Source: Axinella damicornis
Lineage: Eukaryota > Porifera > Demospongiae > Axinellida > Axinellidae
Direction: 5' to 3'
NCBI GenBank assembly: GCA_963931865.1
Contig: OZ007517.1
Coordinates: 827,268 to 891,267 of the forward strand
DNA length: 64,000 nucleotides
The translations under genes were made by a program, and so were the position numbers. Position 1 is the first letter of the stretch, and every line of letters starts with the position of its first letter. Of the stretch, positions 1 through 10,554 are shown piece by piece. The notes below the pieces were generated by a model, which saw nothing but the letters and a program-made list of their open reading frames with translations, searched no databases and was not told the origin of the DNA.

Positions 1-1
1 T

Positions 2-2036
2 ATGATGGATACCGAGACTGCGGCTGTTGTTGAGGAGAGGCGCGGTGTGTGCCGACTGCTGTTGACAGTCGTCCTTCTGGTAGGCTCTGCAGCCGCTTTC
101 TTCGCCGTTGGGGCTCTGGGTGAGCCATGAATAGTGTTACTCATCAGTTCATCGTGGGCCTGCAGCTGCTCGCTGTTGGTCGACGTGGCTGTGTGGCTGT
201 GATGGTTATGACAGGAACCATGGTCAGACCGAGATCTGTATGCATGCAGCTCACATCCATTTCTGGGATCTCAATTTACGTCCAAACAAAATAAAAGCAA
301 GTGGATAATTTATGCCAGGAGCGCATAATGAGGTAGAGCTCGCTACCTCATTTTGTGCTCCTGTTTACGCTCATCGATTTATCAATCCCGAAGCTCAGCA
401 TTGTTATACACATCCACCTCTTCTTCTCCTCTTTCTGCGTCTATCTGCTCATCATCTTCCTCCATTCTGCTTCTTCCTGCCGAGGCATACTCTGCCCCTT
501 TAATTTCCCAATATCGATCCCAACACATGCAACATAATTTCTAAATTGAGGGACAGCACCAACGATATCGATGTGATTATTGAAATCAGACATTAAAGCT
601 TGTCATTGAGGACAAGCGGACCAAAGACGCTGCAACATTTTGATACTGAATGGGACTGATGTCATTGTTTATTTCATTTTCATGAGATAAAATATGACGT
701 GCACTTTCTACTATACAATTGCTTTCTAGGCCCCCCCTCTGGCGTTGTCATACCGCATTCAGCGTATATGTGTATTGCGCCTCATGCCAGGAGACATATG
801 CAGGACCTGACATTTGATCTCATTGATGAGACCTCTTGCGATCAAGTTGGGCGTATACTGGAGACTGAGTCACCCCAGAGGATGCAGTTGTACCCGATTG
901 GCAGTGTCATATTCTACACCCAAATTCCGTACATCAAGAGCCACGTCATGTCACGAATGTTCCAGTTTGTGATGGCTGACCTCGGCATCCAGTTCACGTC
1001 CAGCGAGTACCCCGAGAGGCTGATGCGTGAGTGCATTCCCGTGCAGACTCCAGAGGGGGTCTGGGAATGAGACCAGTGCATGGATAGTCTCATTCCCAAG
1101 TCTCATTCCCAAGTCCCTTCTCTGGCACTAGTACCAGTTGGTTTGGGAATGAGACTGTGCACGGTTGCATGGTTTATCCTCATCACTTTGAGTCCATAAT
1201 TTGCAGAGTTTGGAATGAATACGATTACATTTGAGATCGCCCTGGGTTACCGAGATGCTGTGAGTGGCCCCTGGCAAAGACTGGCGATGGGGAACGCCAC
1301 GAGAACACTCCAGTGCAAGGCCAATGACTGGGTACAGTGGTGGAGTCGTTCCAGAGATAACCTCATTCCCAGGCCACCTACTCGCATGTGACCTGGAAAC
1401 GAGACTATAATTGGGACGGCACTCATTTCCACATCTTCGTACCAAGAGTTTACTCTGTCACAAGTGAACTTTGAACTTTTCAGGGCTACTTCACGTGTGA
1501 CCAGTTCCCATTGTTTGAGCTGGGCAGCTGCCACCACAAGCAGTATCTCGTGAACCTCCTCCTCCCGTCCCTGCCGCTGGGAACTGCCCTTGAGCAGTAC
1601 AGAGGCCTCGCCCCACTCTCAAAGCTCACCATTTACGTGAGTCCTCTCTGGAACATTTTTGTAACTTGAGTAAGCTAGGTCACAAAACCTGGATGTGGGA
1701 GCAGGCCAGTAGGCGTGGCTGGATCAGATGACATTACTGGTGCTACACGTATGTGTGTTATGCAGGCAGGGCCGTGTGCAGACTAAACTACTCAGTAGTA
1801 CTCGCAGTGACAGTGTTGTTGTATGCTAAAGGCCTTACCATATGGACAGAGTAGAGAGAGAGAGAGAGAGACTAGCTATTGGAACAGAGGTGGCCTCGTT
1901 CCCAGGCTATACCACTTGGTCTGGGAGCGAGGCTGGAACAGAGGCAGCTGTATTCAGCTCCTCTGCCGTGGTTCAGGTTGTACTTGCATCCGGCTGGTGT
2001 TTGGATGATTGAAAACATCTCCAGTTGGATCTGTGG

Positions 2037-2085
<49 letters not shown>

Positions 2086-2433
2086 GCAGGAGGTACACCA
2101 GAGCACGGGGTTCACTCGACTGTGGCTGGCCCTCAAGTCTGTCCTCTGTCCTGTGTCAGCACTGACAGCGATGTGGTTCCTCCGGAGGTTGAGAGCAAGG
2201 AGGACAGCTGCGTCACTCATTGACAAGTATGTGTAGCAAGCCTCATTCCCAGGCCACATGGGAATGAGGCTGGCGTGTGGGCCTGTTAGTGGAAGATTCT
2301 TTTGTGGAATTCTTATACCCTTACAGATCTCTTGCATTTCTGGGAGTATGTCTGATACTATACAATAGTAAGCTCAACGGTATCTATCTCTCTACCTATC
2401 TATCTATCTCTCTATCTATCTATCCATCCATCC

Positions 2434-2474
<41 letters not shown>

Positions 2475-2533
2475 GTTTGCCGTAAATATCTAAAAGACTG
2501 TTGATAGCACCATCACCCTCATCCCACTCCCCA

Positions 2534-2599
<66 letters not shown>

Positions 2600-4826
2600 C
2601 CACTCACTCCCTCCAGCCCCCCTTGAGCTGCTCTCTCTTTACTTTGACTGTCCGTGGTTGCTGGTGGTGAACGACTTCCGTCAGGGGCTGTTCATCGCCT
2701 CCCTCTTCTCCTTCTGGCTCATCTTCATCGGAGAGCACAGAGTGTCACATGTACGTCCACTCTCCTTGTGGCAGTGTCTTATAGTATCCTACTCTGAACA
2801 CTAGAGATTACTGGAGATTACTGGAGATTACTGCTCAAAACTAGAATGTATTCATAGCTAGAACACTCGCCATGTGCACCTTGTGTGGACAGGATGTGAC
2901 TATCACGTGTGATTCTCAAGGGGTAGAGCCAAGAAGCTGATAATAGGAAGAAGAAGCAGCACTCTTGTTCTATAGGGTGACTGATGTGTGCATTTCTGCC
3001 AAAAATGGACCAACGAACCAAAATTGGTATTGGGAGTAGACTTGGAAGAGAACATTAATTGCGCTAAGCATGGATATGTGAATGAGATATGAAGCTGGGG
3101 ATTGTGCCATTGTGGTCAGCATAAAAAGAGCTTTCAAATGATGTCCTTAAAATGATTTTTTATGTCGGTCACAATTTTGTCAAAAATCGCACTCGACCAA
3201 AGGCTATAATCCATGGTTTTTCATGATTTTGGGTAAAAATTCAACCTACTGCAAAATGGACATCATTGGAATGCTCCATTCATGCTGATCACAATGGTGC
3301 AAATCCCAGCTTCATATCTCCTTCCTAGCCCAAGATACCTAGCATGTTAGTCTGCATGTGTCCGTTTTTGATCGCTTGCAGTAATCTTGCATAGTGTAAG
3401 TGATACAAAATTGAAGGTGCACATTTAGAAGGCCTGGAAACGAGGCTATACATGGCCCCAGGACACCCTCCACAACACACGTAGCAAGCAAGACAAGACC
3501 CATCTTTGCTAGCTTCACGGTGTATCCTTGGTGTGCTGTTGCTCACTGGTAGTGTAGCCTCGAACCCAGGCTCGAGGCTAACTGGTATAGTGCTGTTATC
3601 TTGGTTCATAATGGCACGTCAGTCACCCCAGCTAGTTTTGGCTTAATTCCAGAATTGACAAGTCAAAATGTGCTATAGTTTGTAGAGAATGGTTTCAAAA
3701 ATGTGCCAGTTTTGGCCTGTGAGCATACCTGCTATAGTGAGGTGAGAGATAACTTGTAACCATCTCGTTACTCTCGATCCTCACCTCCAGTGTGAAGTAG
3801 CCTACTCCAAACACTGGATTACTAGAGATTACTAGAGATTACTGGAGATTACTGCTCAAATCTAGATTCCCTTACTCCTTCTGCATGTAGGAGACAGAGG
3901 TCCAGAGCCATATCGGCCATTACTGGAAGCAGATCGGTGTGGTTGCTGTCTCCTGCGTGTTCCTCTTTGTCTATGAGTTCTGTGAGAGGTGAGCAGCAGA
4001 TGGTTAGTTGGTGATCTTTCACTGAGTTTATGGGGTCACTTCTTCTCCTTTGTCATAGGGGGATTCAAGTGCTCTACCCGTTCTACAGCATCTGGAGCAA
4101 TTGGCTCAGCAGTAAGATTGCAGTATCCTCCGGACACACCCACTGTCTAGTCGAGCAGATGCACAAGCAAGAACGAGGCTAGAGTAGGTAATTGTATGGG
4201 AACGAGGCTGCTACAGTAGATAATGGCATGGGAATGAGGCTGCACATGATAATGGTATGGGGACAAGGTTGCTATATATAGTAATGGTATGGGGACAAGG
4301 TTGCTATATATAGTAATGGTATGGGGACAAGGTTGCTATATATAGTAATGGTATGGGAATGAGGCTGCTATAGATACTCCTTAACATGGACTCCCAGCGG
4401 GTGTTTGTGGGCGTGGCAGTGGTATCCATGGTGCTGTATGCCCTCATGTTCCTGGTGATGGTGGTGGGGGCCTATAGGAAGATGCGGGGAAAGCAGAAAA
4501 CACTCTCTCAGATGTCTGCTGCTGCCCGGAAGAGATTCAAGGTGAGATCATGGACATGTATACTGGCACAAGAAAGCTGTTTGGCCACAGCTGAGAGGTG
4601 GTGAGAGCGTTACATGGTACACTGCCTCTTATTAATACATGCACTGATCTTCCTTGTGCAAACACTGTAGGGTTTGTTCTTTCGATGGAAGTTCTTCCTC
4701 GCTCTGACCACCCTCGTAGCCTTGGTGAGTGTGGCCACCGTCACACTGCCATCTGAGGTTCTCCTCCACCACTGGCAGCAGGGCCAGAACTACTACTCAT
4801 TTTACAGTAGGTTGGGTGGTGTGTGT

Positions 4827-4857
<31 letters not shown>

Positions 4858-6875
4858 GGGGTTCTGTTTGATTTCTTTTCCTCTTTTTCCTTTATATGAG
4901 AAACCATTTTATAGTGGCTAACGAGGTAACTGGAACTAGTGACTGAATGCTAAATCTAACCAGTACCCTGGGACCGACGGCTTTACATCCCCTCCAAAGG
5001 ATGCAGTGTGAACTAACTCAGGCGAAAATGCCTCAAAGAACACACCTACTCCTTTTTGGGGGTAGACCCGAGTTGACTCCTAGGAGAGGCAGAAAGCCAC
5101 ACGTCTGTGAAGCTTTCAGGAACAGCTGTTGACTCTAACGGAACCTCTGATAATACTAACACGAATTGACAGATGCACACAAAAACCTGAAGTATAACAC
5201 GGACAAAGTGACAAGACTTATAATACTGTAATTTGGGAAAGTTTCGTTGTTAAAATATTTTCGTAGACAGAGACGGCTACGAAAATTAAACGCACGAAAA
5301 TATTTCGACAGCTAATTATTAAAACAACGATAATTTTACGGTACGAACTCTGATTGCGAAACAGTTCAACGATGTCAATTCGAAGCTACTACTTCAAGCT
5401 GAACCGGGACGGTCTTCCCGATCCCAGGGGGTCGTTATCTTCTTGTCTGCCCTCGCAGGCAATCGCTCTTGCGAACAAGGAAGTGGAGAAGGTGACGAGC
5501 GATACTATTTTTGAGCGTTGCGTGGCTCCCTCTCACATATCAGCATTTCTCCAGCTGCTGCCTCCCATATTTCTTTGTACACATGGTAGCCTCGAATACA
5601 AGACTGTTTCGAACTCCTCCATGTCAGATCGCTCGAATTTATTGGCGTCGCAAATGTACACGTGTTAAAAATGTTTCGTGTTAAAAATTTTTCGTTGCCA
5701 GGATGGGCTACGAAAAATTTTTAACACGAAAATATTTCACATGAAATATTTTCAACTTGAATAATTCTCAATTTACGGTACACAAAAACTCCTAGATGAA
5801 ATACCACACCTAGAGTGAGTAAGGTTCACACATTAGCGCCTACCAACAGTAGCAGCAGAAGTTTCTACATGCATGAGAAAGAGCCGGGCCCCGAGGCTCT
5901 CAGGCTCTGGGAGGCTCCCAAGGGGCACGAGCCCAATGCCCTCTCTCTGTGATACCGCTGAGGTATGGGAAGTTCTGACCAGGTGTATATTGCTCTTGAC
6001 TGCTATTTCAGGTGCTTTGCTGACGGGCAACTACGGGTTATGGAACACCTACGTCCTGCTGATGATGGTTCTCTATGCTCCCTCCAACACAGGTGGATTG
6101 AGATGCGACTTTAAGAATCCTGCACAAATCTTGCACATGTACCACATGCACCAGATTCTTGCAAGAACTTATTGCAAGATTCGTGCAAGATTCTGCACTT
6201 TCTTGCAAGATTGGTGGCACACGTGCAGGATTCTTGCAAGACCATCCAAGAATCTTGCAAGATCTTGCACCATCTTGAAAGAAAGTGGCCATTTCTCTTG
6301 CAAGGAGGTTCTTGATTCTTGCACTATCTTGAAAGACTGGTCTACCTGGGAGGGTTCCACTAAGGGCTGGGTAGCTACATTATGGCAGAAGTGTAGTAGC
6401 TAGGAGTCGGCGTAAATTTATGGGAAGGAAGGCAATCAGGCTGCTCTTTCCCTGAGCCTGCATAAATGACACCTGTCCATTTAATGATGCACATTATGTA
6501 ATTCCCAAGGCTGCTTCAAGTGCTGAGATGCATGGGAGGGGAGGGGGGGGGGGGGGGGGGGGCAAGATCATGTGCACCATGTATATTAGCGTCATACACG
6601 TGATGTAGGCCACAGGGATATTAGTATGCGGAAGAAAGAGGTAGAATGACTTTGCATTACATGAGAATGCATTGTGATCTTTCCCTAACCTCCCTGATAC
6701 GGAGGCAGTTGGTCTGGAGGTGTGATGCCACCGCCAGTGTTGGTAACGCCAGCTTCTATTTTTAATTACTGCAGATACCACTGCAGTGTCTCCCGGTTCT
6801 GACCTGAAGGATGGTTCGGCTGAATCTGATGCTGCCACACTTCAAAAACTCCTTACAAAACAATCTCAGGAATAG
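2..6875 (+). CDS. WLS: Wntless (Evi/GPR177) Wnt-cargo receptor, 13 exons
   Basis: Wntless carries lipidated Wnt proteins from the ER/Golgi to the cell surface. Exons read by eye: 2-119, 730-1026, 1207-1331, 1484-1636, 2090-2226, 2327-2367, 2617-2750, 3891-3988, 4059-4122, 4374-4541, 4671-4806, 6012-6092, 6775-6875; about 550 residues against 541 in human. An N-terminal membrane segment (exon 1) is followed by the lumenal part (GYRDA, YLVNLLLP), then the multi-pass region with RQGLFIASLFSFWLIF, HYWKQIG, ERGIQVLYPFYSIW, FFRWKFF and the late block TGNYGLWNTY..LYAPS. These blocks fall in the same order as I remember in human WLS. Reading phase closes at every junction. Exon 6 is only 41 nt. The donor of exon 9 is uncertain (4112 is a stronger GT but breaks the frame). 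Start: two adjacent ATGs at 2 and 5; an upstream exon outside the window is possible. Intron 11 holds fold-back repeats and intron 12 a minisatellite. Confidence 0.93.
5230..5770. repeat. AT-rich fold-back element(s) in Wntless intron 11
   Basis: Two hairpins sit in this intron. The better one, at about 5665-5735, has 18-bp arms, GTGTTAAAAATTTTTCGT and its exact complement, around a short loop. A weaker pair lies at about 5240-5320. Both end near a TTTACGGTAC word (about 5335 and 5765), so this may be one nested element with decayed ends. Between the hairpins an ATG at 5372 opens a frame of about 98 codons that starts MSIRSYYFKLNRDGLPDPRG. I do not recognise it; it may be the first exon of a mobile-element gene. 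Confidence 0.6.
6108..6345. repeat. CTTGCAAGATT minisatellite in Wntless intron 12
   Basis: The 11-mer CTTGCAAGATT and close variants recur about a dozen times. The core CTTGCAAG is its own reverse complement. The array leaves long open frames on both strands, which I take as a by-product of the repeat, not as genes. Confidence 0.8.
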
Positions 6876-7699
6876 TGATCATGAACTAAATGTCTTATTG
6901 TCACTTGATAGAAAGCTATGATGTACAATAGCCTCGTACCCAGGCCTGGGTACGAGGTTATGATGTACAAATGAAGGCCGGCCTGCGTGAGGCGGCAGAG
7001 TGGAGGACCGTCAAGCCGCTAGCCTCTCCGCCTGGCCAGACCCACGTGGAGAGGGTCTAGCAGCTAGACTGACAAGCAATGGACTGATTTTCTGTGAAAA
7101 TTTTGTCACAGTCAAACGTACAATCTTTTTCCCCACCCACATTCTGACACTGGCTTAACATCAGGGGCGCCAGCACAATGGTAGAGGGCAATATCACCTC
7201 CTTTCTGAAGCCCAACTGTGGTAGTTGATCAGTCCCGATCAAAAATTGTACAGAGGCATCTTCTAAACCTGATTATACAGTAGTCATGTTCCACGGACTG
7301 GTCGTTTATGAAGTCACTGATTGGCTAAGGGTTGACCAATCAAAGGGCTGCATGCAGTACCGATCGATCAATACTGAAAATGAGAAGTATTGGGATGACA
7401 CCATCTATGTACATGTTCATACCAAATTTGTAGGTACACATACTGTGGCACTGGCAAACCAAGCGCTAGACCTAAAACCTATAGGTTTCTCTTGATTTGC
7501 TTCAACCTAGAGATGCATGCAACCTATATCCACATGGTGACAAATGGATACAAGGGAGTTGTCTGATTGTCATAGCAAACCTGGAATTTCATTTTTGACC
7601 TTTGAATAGCCTATGTCACTAGCTATGGCCCATAGTGGCATAGACAATCCATAGCTATTATAGTGACTAGATAGACAATTGAATTGTATGTAGACACCT

Positions 7700-7830
7700 A
7701 ACTTAAGGTGGCAGAGTGCATTTGACTACTAATGGAAAGGTTGCAGGTTCGAATCCCACCATTGCCATAGGAGAGATTTTCTTTCTCTCCTAGGAGTCGA
7801 CTCAGCTCTACCCTCAAAAATGAGTAGGTG
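7700..7830 (+). repeat. tRNA-derived SINE fragment
   Basis: The A-box-like GGTGGCAGAGTGC and the B-box GGTTCGAATCCCACC are spaced as in a pol III promoter. The acceptor stem pairs poorly, so this looks like a SINE head and not a working tRNA. Similar B-box pieces occur near 13180-13195 (GGTTCGAGTCCCACC) and 11030-11045 (GAGTTCAAATCC). Confidence 0.55.
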
Positions 7831-8249
7831 GAGGCGTTTTCACCTGATACAGTTCACACCGCATCCTTCAGAGACCCTGTATACGGCGGACTCCGTATAC
7901 TACCAAAAAGTCCGCACAGTCACGGTGGATTTTTGCGACGGTCACAGGGTCACCGACAGTTGAGCAGCGCAGTCACGCGGTCACAGGCAGTTTTTGGACG
8001 GTCACAAACTGTGACCCCGGTCGCAGCTCTAAGTACGGCACATATTGGAGTAACCACCCCTTGAAAGGGTTGTCATTGTGATATGCAAACTTCATTCTTG
8101 GGGGCACAATACTAATACCACATGTGCATACTAGCCAGCCATACTCTACACTAATTAAGAGCAGTGGACAGAGACATACATTGTGTCACTATGGCCCGTG
8201 GTGTGCATAGACAGCCATACCGGGTATTGCAATTCAAAGGATATATAAT

Positions 8250-8545
8250 TATACTAGTAGATCGAGTGCAGTGCATGCTTCGGCTAACCTGATTCGCAGT
8301 TGCTGTGAAGTGCATGGGTGTATTTTAGTGTCATAACTTCTAGTCGTGCTATGCTCTCTGTCATGCGCACATTCAGATAACATGCACTGACATGTACAGT
8401 CATGCACATGCATCTGCTCCATGTAGGAACACATGCTCATGCAACTGCTCCATGCACATTCGACAACTGTACTCGCTCAGGCTCGCCCCACAATGTTCTG
8501 CATTCGTCTAGTTATACTAGTAGATCGAGTGCAGTGCATGCGCAT
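8250..8545 (+). repeat. Dispersed repeat, copy 1 (related to 52015-52230)
   Basis: About 200 bp (8300-8515) resembles 52015-52230 in the same orientation. Shared words are GTCATAACTTCT, ATGCAACTGCTCCATGCACA and GCTCGCCCCACAATGTTCTG. A remnant of the right part also lies at about 14945-14990. A 25-bp direct repeat (ATACTAGTAGATCGAGTGCA and on) flanks the segment at about 8253 and 8514, which suggests a duplication made on insertion or a tandem copy. Confidence 0.65.
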
Positions 8546-8787
8546 ATGCAGTGCCGTTAGCTAATGACGTCACCGGCCGTCAAACAAGTACAATTACACA
8601 AACAGGTACAATTAATTAATATTGCGCAACTTTGGAAGATTTTGCCGCCATAATTAGTTGACCAACCATTTACCAGTACGTAGTAGCTCGTTGCTTGGAT
8701 ACGGACCCGCGTTGGGGGACAATGGCCATATATGGCCTATATGGACAGGCACTTCCGTGTAGCTAGCAGCGCCAGCAGGAGTTCGAA

Positions 8788-9924
8788 ATGGACGATCTTA
8801 ATTTTGATTTCGAGGACGATCCTTCATGGCGGTCATCGGAAGAAAAACGGACGAGTCTCATGCTGGAAGAAATTACTCAAGAATTTGAAAGATATAATAA
8901 ACTGTCGGAGGCTGCGCGCAGGTTTTGTGATAAACAGTTCGCTCGTGCCATGGCCTTTGACTACGTTCACAACTTGAACATCGGTGAGTCAGTAGGAACA
9001 CAGTCTAAAGACGAGACCGAAACGCTCTTGGAACGTTTTTTGGATGGAAAGGAGTGGACAAATGGTGAGAAGTTGAAGGAAAAGTTGGAGACGATCAACA
9101 CTTTCAAAGCCATGCGCGCCATTCACAAACTCCACGAGGTAATGGACAGAACGGGGCTACTGACAGTTGACCAAGTGTGCGGCGTTCACAGAGTTCTACT
9201 TGAAGGATTACATGGTGATTGCGGTAAGATTCGAAGTTCAGATGTGTATACAAACTGGCACGACGGTCCCCACTTTTACCCTCCCCCTGAGAAGGTGGAG
9301 AGTCTATTCTTCTCTCTTATAGATCACCACAACATCCACATGGAATCTCTCGCCTCTGAAACAACCACCCTTGGAAGGGTTAAACACCTATTCAAATGTG
9401 CTGCGTGGTTGCTCTTCAAGTTTGTCGATGCACACCCCTTTGTTGATGGTAATGGTCGTATGTGCAGGCTTCTTGCAAATCATGTGCTCTCACTCATCAC
9501 TCCCTTTCCAGTGCACCTTTACCACTCGTGCCGTTCTAACAGAAGTGGACGGGATGACTACATAAATGCAATTGTTCGTTGCAGAAAACACCCTGAGGAA
9601 GGACCTCGCGAATTGGCAGCAATGCTTGTCGAGGGAGCGTGGCAGGGATGGAATTGTCTTTCTGAAAACCTGCAGCAGCTACGACCAGAAAAAGGCCAGA
9701 GGATTGGTCCTATTATTATTCAGAAGAGTAAGATCGATCTGGTGGGTGAACGTGTCAAAAGGGCTTGTGAAAAAGAGCCAGATGTCGATGTACAAATGAT
9801 TATCACCAAAGTGCTTGGTGAAACTCAGAAAATCGATGTCAATGGTCTTAAGCCGCATCAATACGAAGAAGCATCTGTGAAAGTTGATAGCGAAACATGC
9901 GTCGATATGAAAGTTTTCCCCTAA
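8788..9924 (+). CDS. Fic-domain protein (putative AMP-transferase), single exon
   Basis: The 378-residue frame has no introns, unlike its neighbours. The Fic core HPFVDGNGR starts at about residue 216 and matches HPFx(D/E)GNGR, in which His is catalytic and the glycine/asparagine loop binds the nucleotide phosphates with Mg2+. Upstream, KCAAWLLFKFVDA forms the helix before the loop. Fic enzymes usually move AMP from ATP to a Ser/Thr/Tyr of a target; animal FICD acts on BiP in the ER. Here I see no signal peptide, no membrane anchor and no TPR repeats, so this is not a plain FICD orthologue and is probably cytosolic. A canonical inhibitory (S/T)xxxE(G/N) motif is not clear; HNLNIGES near residues 57-64 is the nearest thing. 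Start: ATG in GAAATGGACG; an upstream ATG at 8732 is in another frame. A decayed partial copy lies just downstream. Confidence 0.88.
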   Translation: MDDLNFDFEDDPSWRSSEEKRTSLMLEEITQEFERYNKLSEAARRFCDKQFARAMAFDYVHNLNIGESVGTQSKDETETLLERFLDGKEWTNGEKLKEKLETINTFKAMRAIHKLHEVMDRTGLLTVDQVCGVHRVLLEGLHGDCGKIRSSDVYTNWHDGPHFYPPPEKVESLFFSLIDHHNIHMESLASETTTLGRVKHLFKCAAWLLFKFVDAHPFVDGNGRMCRLLANHVLSLITPFPVHLYHSCRSNRSGRDDYINAIVRCRKHPEEGPRELAAMLVEGAWQGWNCLSENLQQLRPEKGQRIGPIIIQKSKIDLVGERVKRACEKEPDVDVQMIITKVLGETQKIDVNGLKPHQYEEASVKVDSETCVDMKVFP

Positions 9925-10029
9925 CTACTTCAAACTCTTGTCTGTATTCAGATCTTATTTTTCTGTTGTCATACTCTTCCTGTAAATTGTGACCTCAGCT
10001 ATTATTTACTTTCTATTCCAGTGTAGAAA

Positions 10030-10125
10030 GCACCTGAATGGCCCTGCAAATTAGCAAACAACGTTAAAGGAGCTTGGCAGGGATGGAATTGCCTGTGCAA
10101 ACAAAAACTAACCGACAAAAAGCTG
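10030..10125 (+). pseudogene. Fragment of a duplicated Fic gene
   Basis: This stretch resembles 9590-9700 of the intact Fic gene. Both contain GGCAGGGATGGAATTG preceded by GGAGC(G/T)T, and the match continues more weakly on each side (a gaattagca-like block before, aaaaagctggg-like after). There is no open Fic frame here, so it is a relic of a second copy lying about 430 bp from its source. Confidence 0.7.
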
Positions 10126-10302
10126 GGCTGGGCAGGGCCTGGGAACAGGCTAGTAGGTGCAGGATGATGTCTGACTAATTGGATGAAACCATGTCAACTG
10201 TGGAGGAGATCAGCCTATATGGCCAGGGTATACAATGTCAACCTTCACATTACAGCTCTGAGAAGGAAGGGTGGTGCAAGACAGTCAATGTACAACACAA
10301 CT

Positions 10303-10410
10303 AGCCTCGTACCCAGTCCCACGCCCAGCTTTTCGTCGCTTGCAGTACGTTACCCGTTTACCGTACTGCAAGCGACGAAAAACTGGGCGTGGGACTGGGA
10401 ACGAGGCTAC
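10303..10410. mobile_element. Near-perfect fold-back element (best full-length copy in window)
   Basis: About 107 bp. The left arm begins TAGCCTCGTACCCAGTCCCA, runs through the block CGTCGCTTGCAGTACG, and after a loop of roughly 12 nt the right arm returns as the near-exact reverse complement, ending GGGAACGAGGCTA. There are no coding frames, so this is a small non-autonomous hairpin element. Shorter relatives keep the outer CCTCGTTCCCAG arms, some with the inner TTGCAGTA block: about 22490-22570, 30733-30815, 43290-43365 and 55553-55660. Many more sites keep only the outer arms. Confidence 0.8.
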
Positions 10411-10514
10411 AACACAACTGTTAGTCTCGGCCCCAGACCCAAACCACCCCAGCACGGATCACTTCCAGTATCATAAAGTCAGGGCAGTCAATCACTATAA
10501 TTATAGGTAACACT

Positions 10515-10551
<37 letters not shown>
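10515..10551. repeat. Poly-C tract
   Basis: An almost pure run of about 36 C. Similar homopolymer runs occur in introns at 4841-4861 (G), 6541-6562 (G), 13661-13686 (G), 23251-23279 (C), 23889-23911 (C), 32991-33013 (G) and 44474-44498 (G). Their lengths in the assembly may not be exact. Confidence 0.8.

Positions 10552-10554
<3 letters not shown>

Larger units (their letters stand above)
6876..8787. other. Wntless-Fic intergenic spacer
   Basis: No convincing gene is seen in these 1.9 kb. It holds a hairpin at 6928-6960 of the CCTCGTACCCAGG family, a tRNA-like piece near 7705-7770 and a dispersed repeat at about 8250-8545. A TGACGTCA (CRE-like) site lies at 8575-8582, about 205 bp upstream of the Fic start codon. 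The short open frame at 7286-7495 has no recognisable features. Confidence 0.6.

Noticed and set aside
6038..6403. Gene made of CKILA/SCTILK repeats
   Set aside because: Both strands are open because of the CTTGCAAG array; only 6012-6092 is coding, as Wntless exon 12.
7700..7775. Working tRNA gene
   Set aside because: A- and B-box words are present but the acceptor and anticodon stems do not pair well; a SINE fragment fits better.
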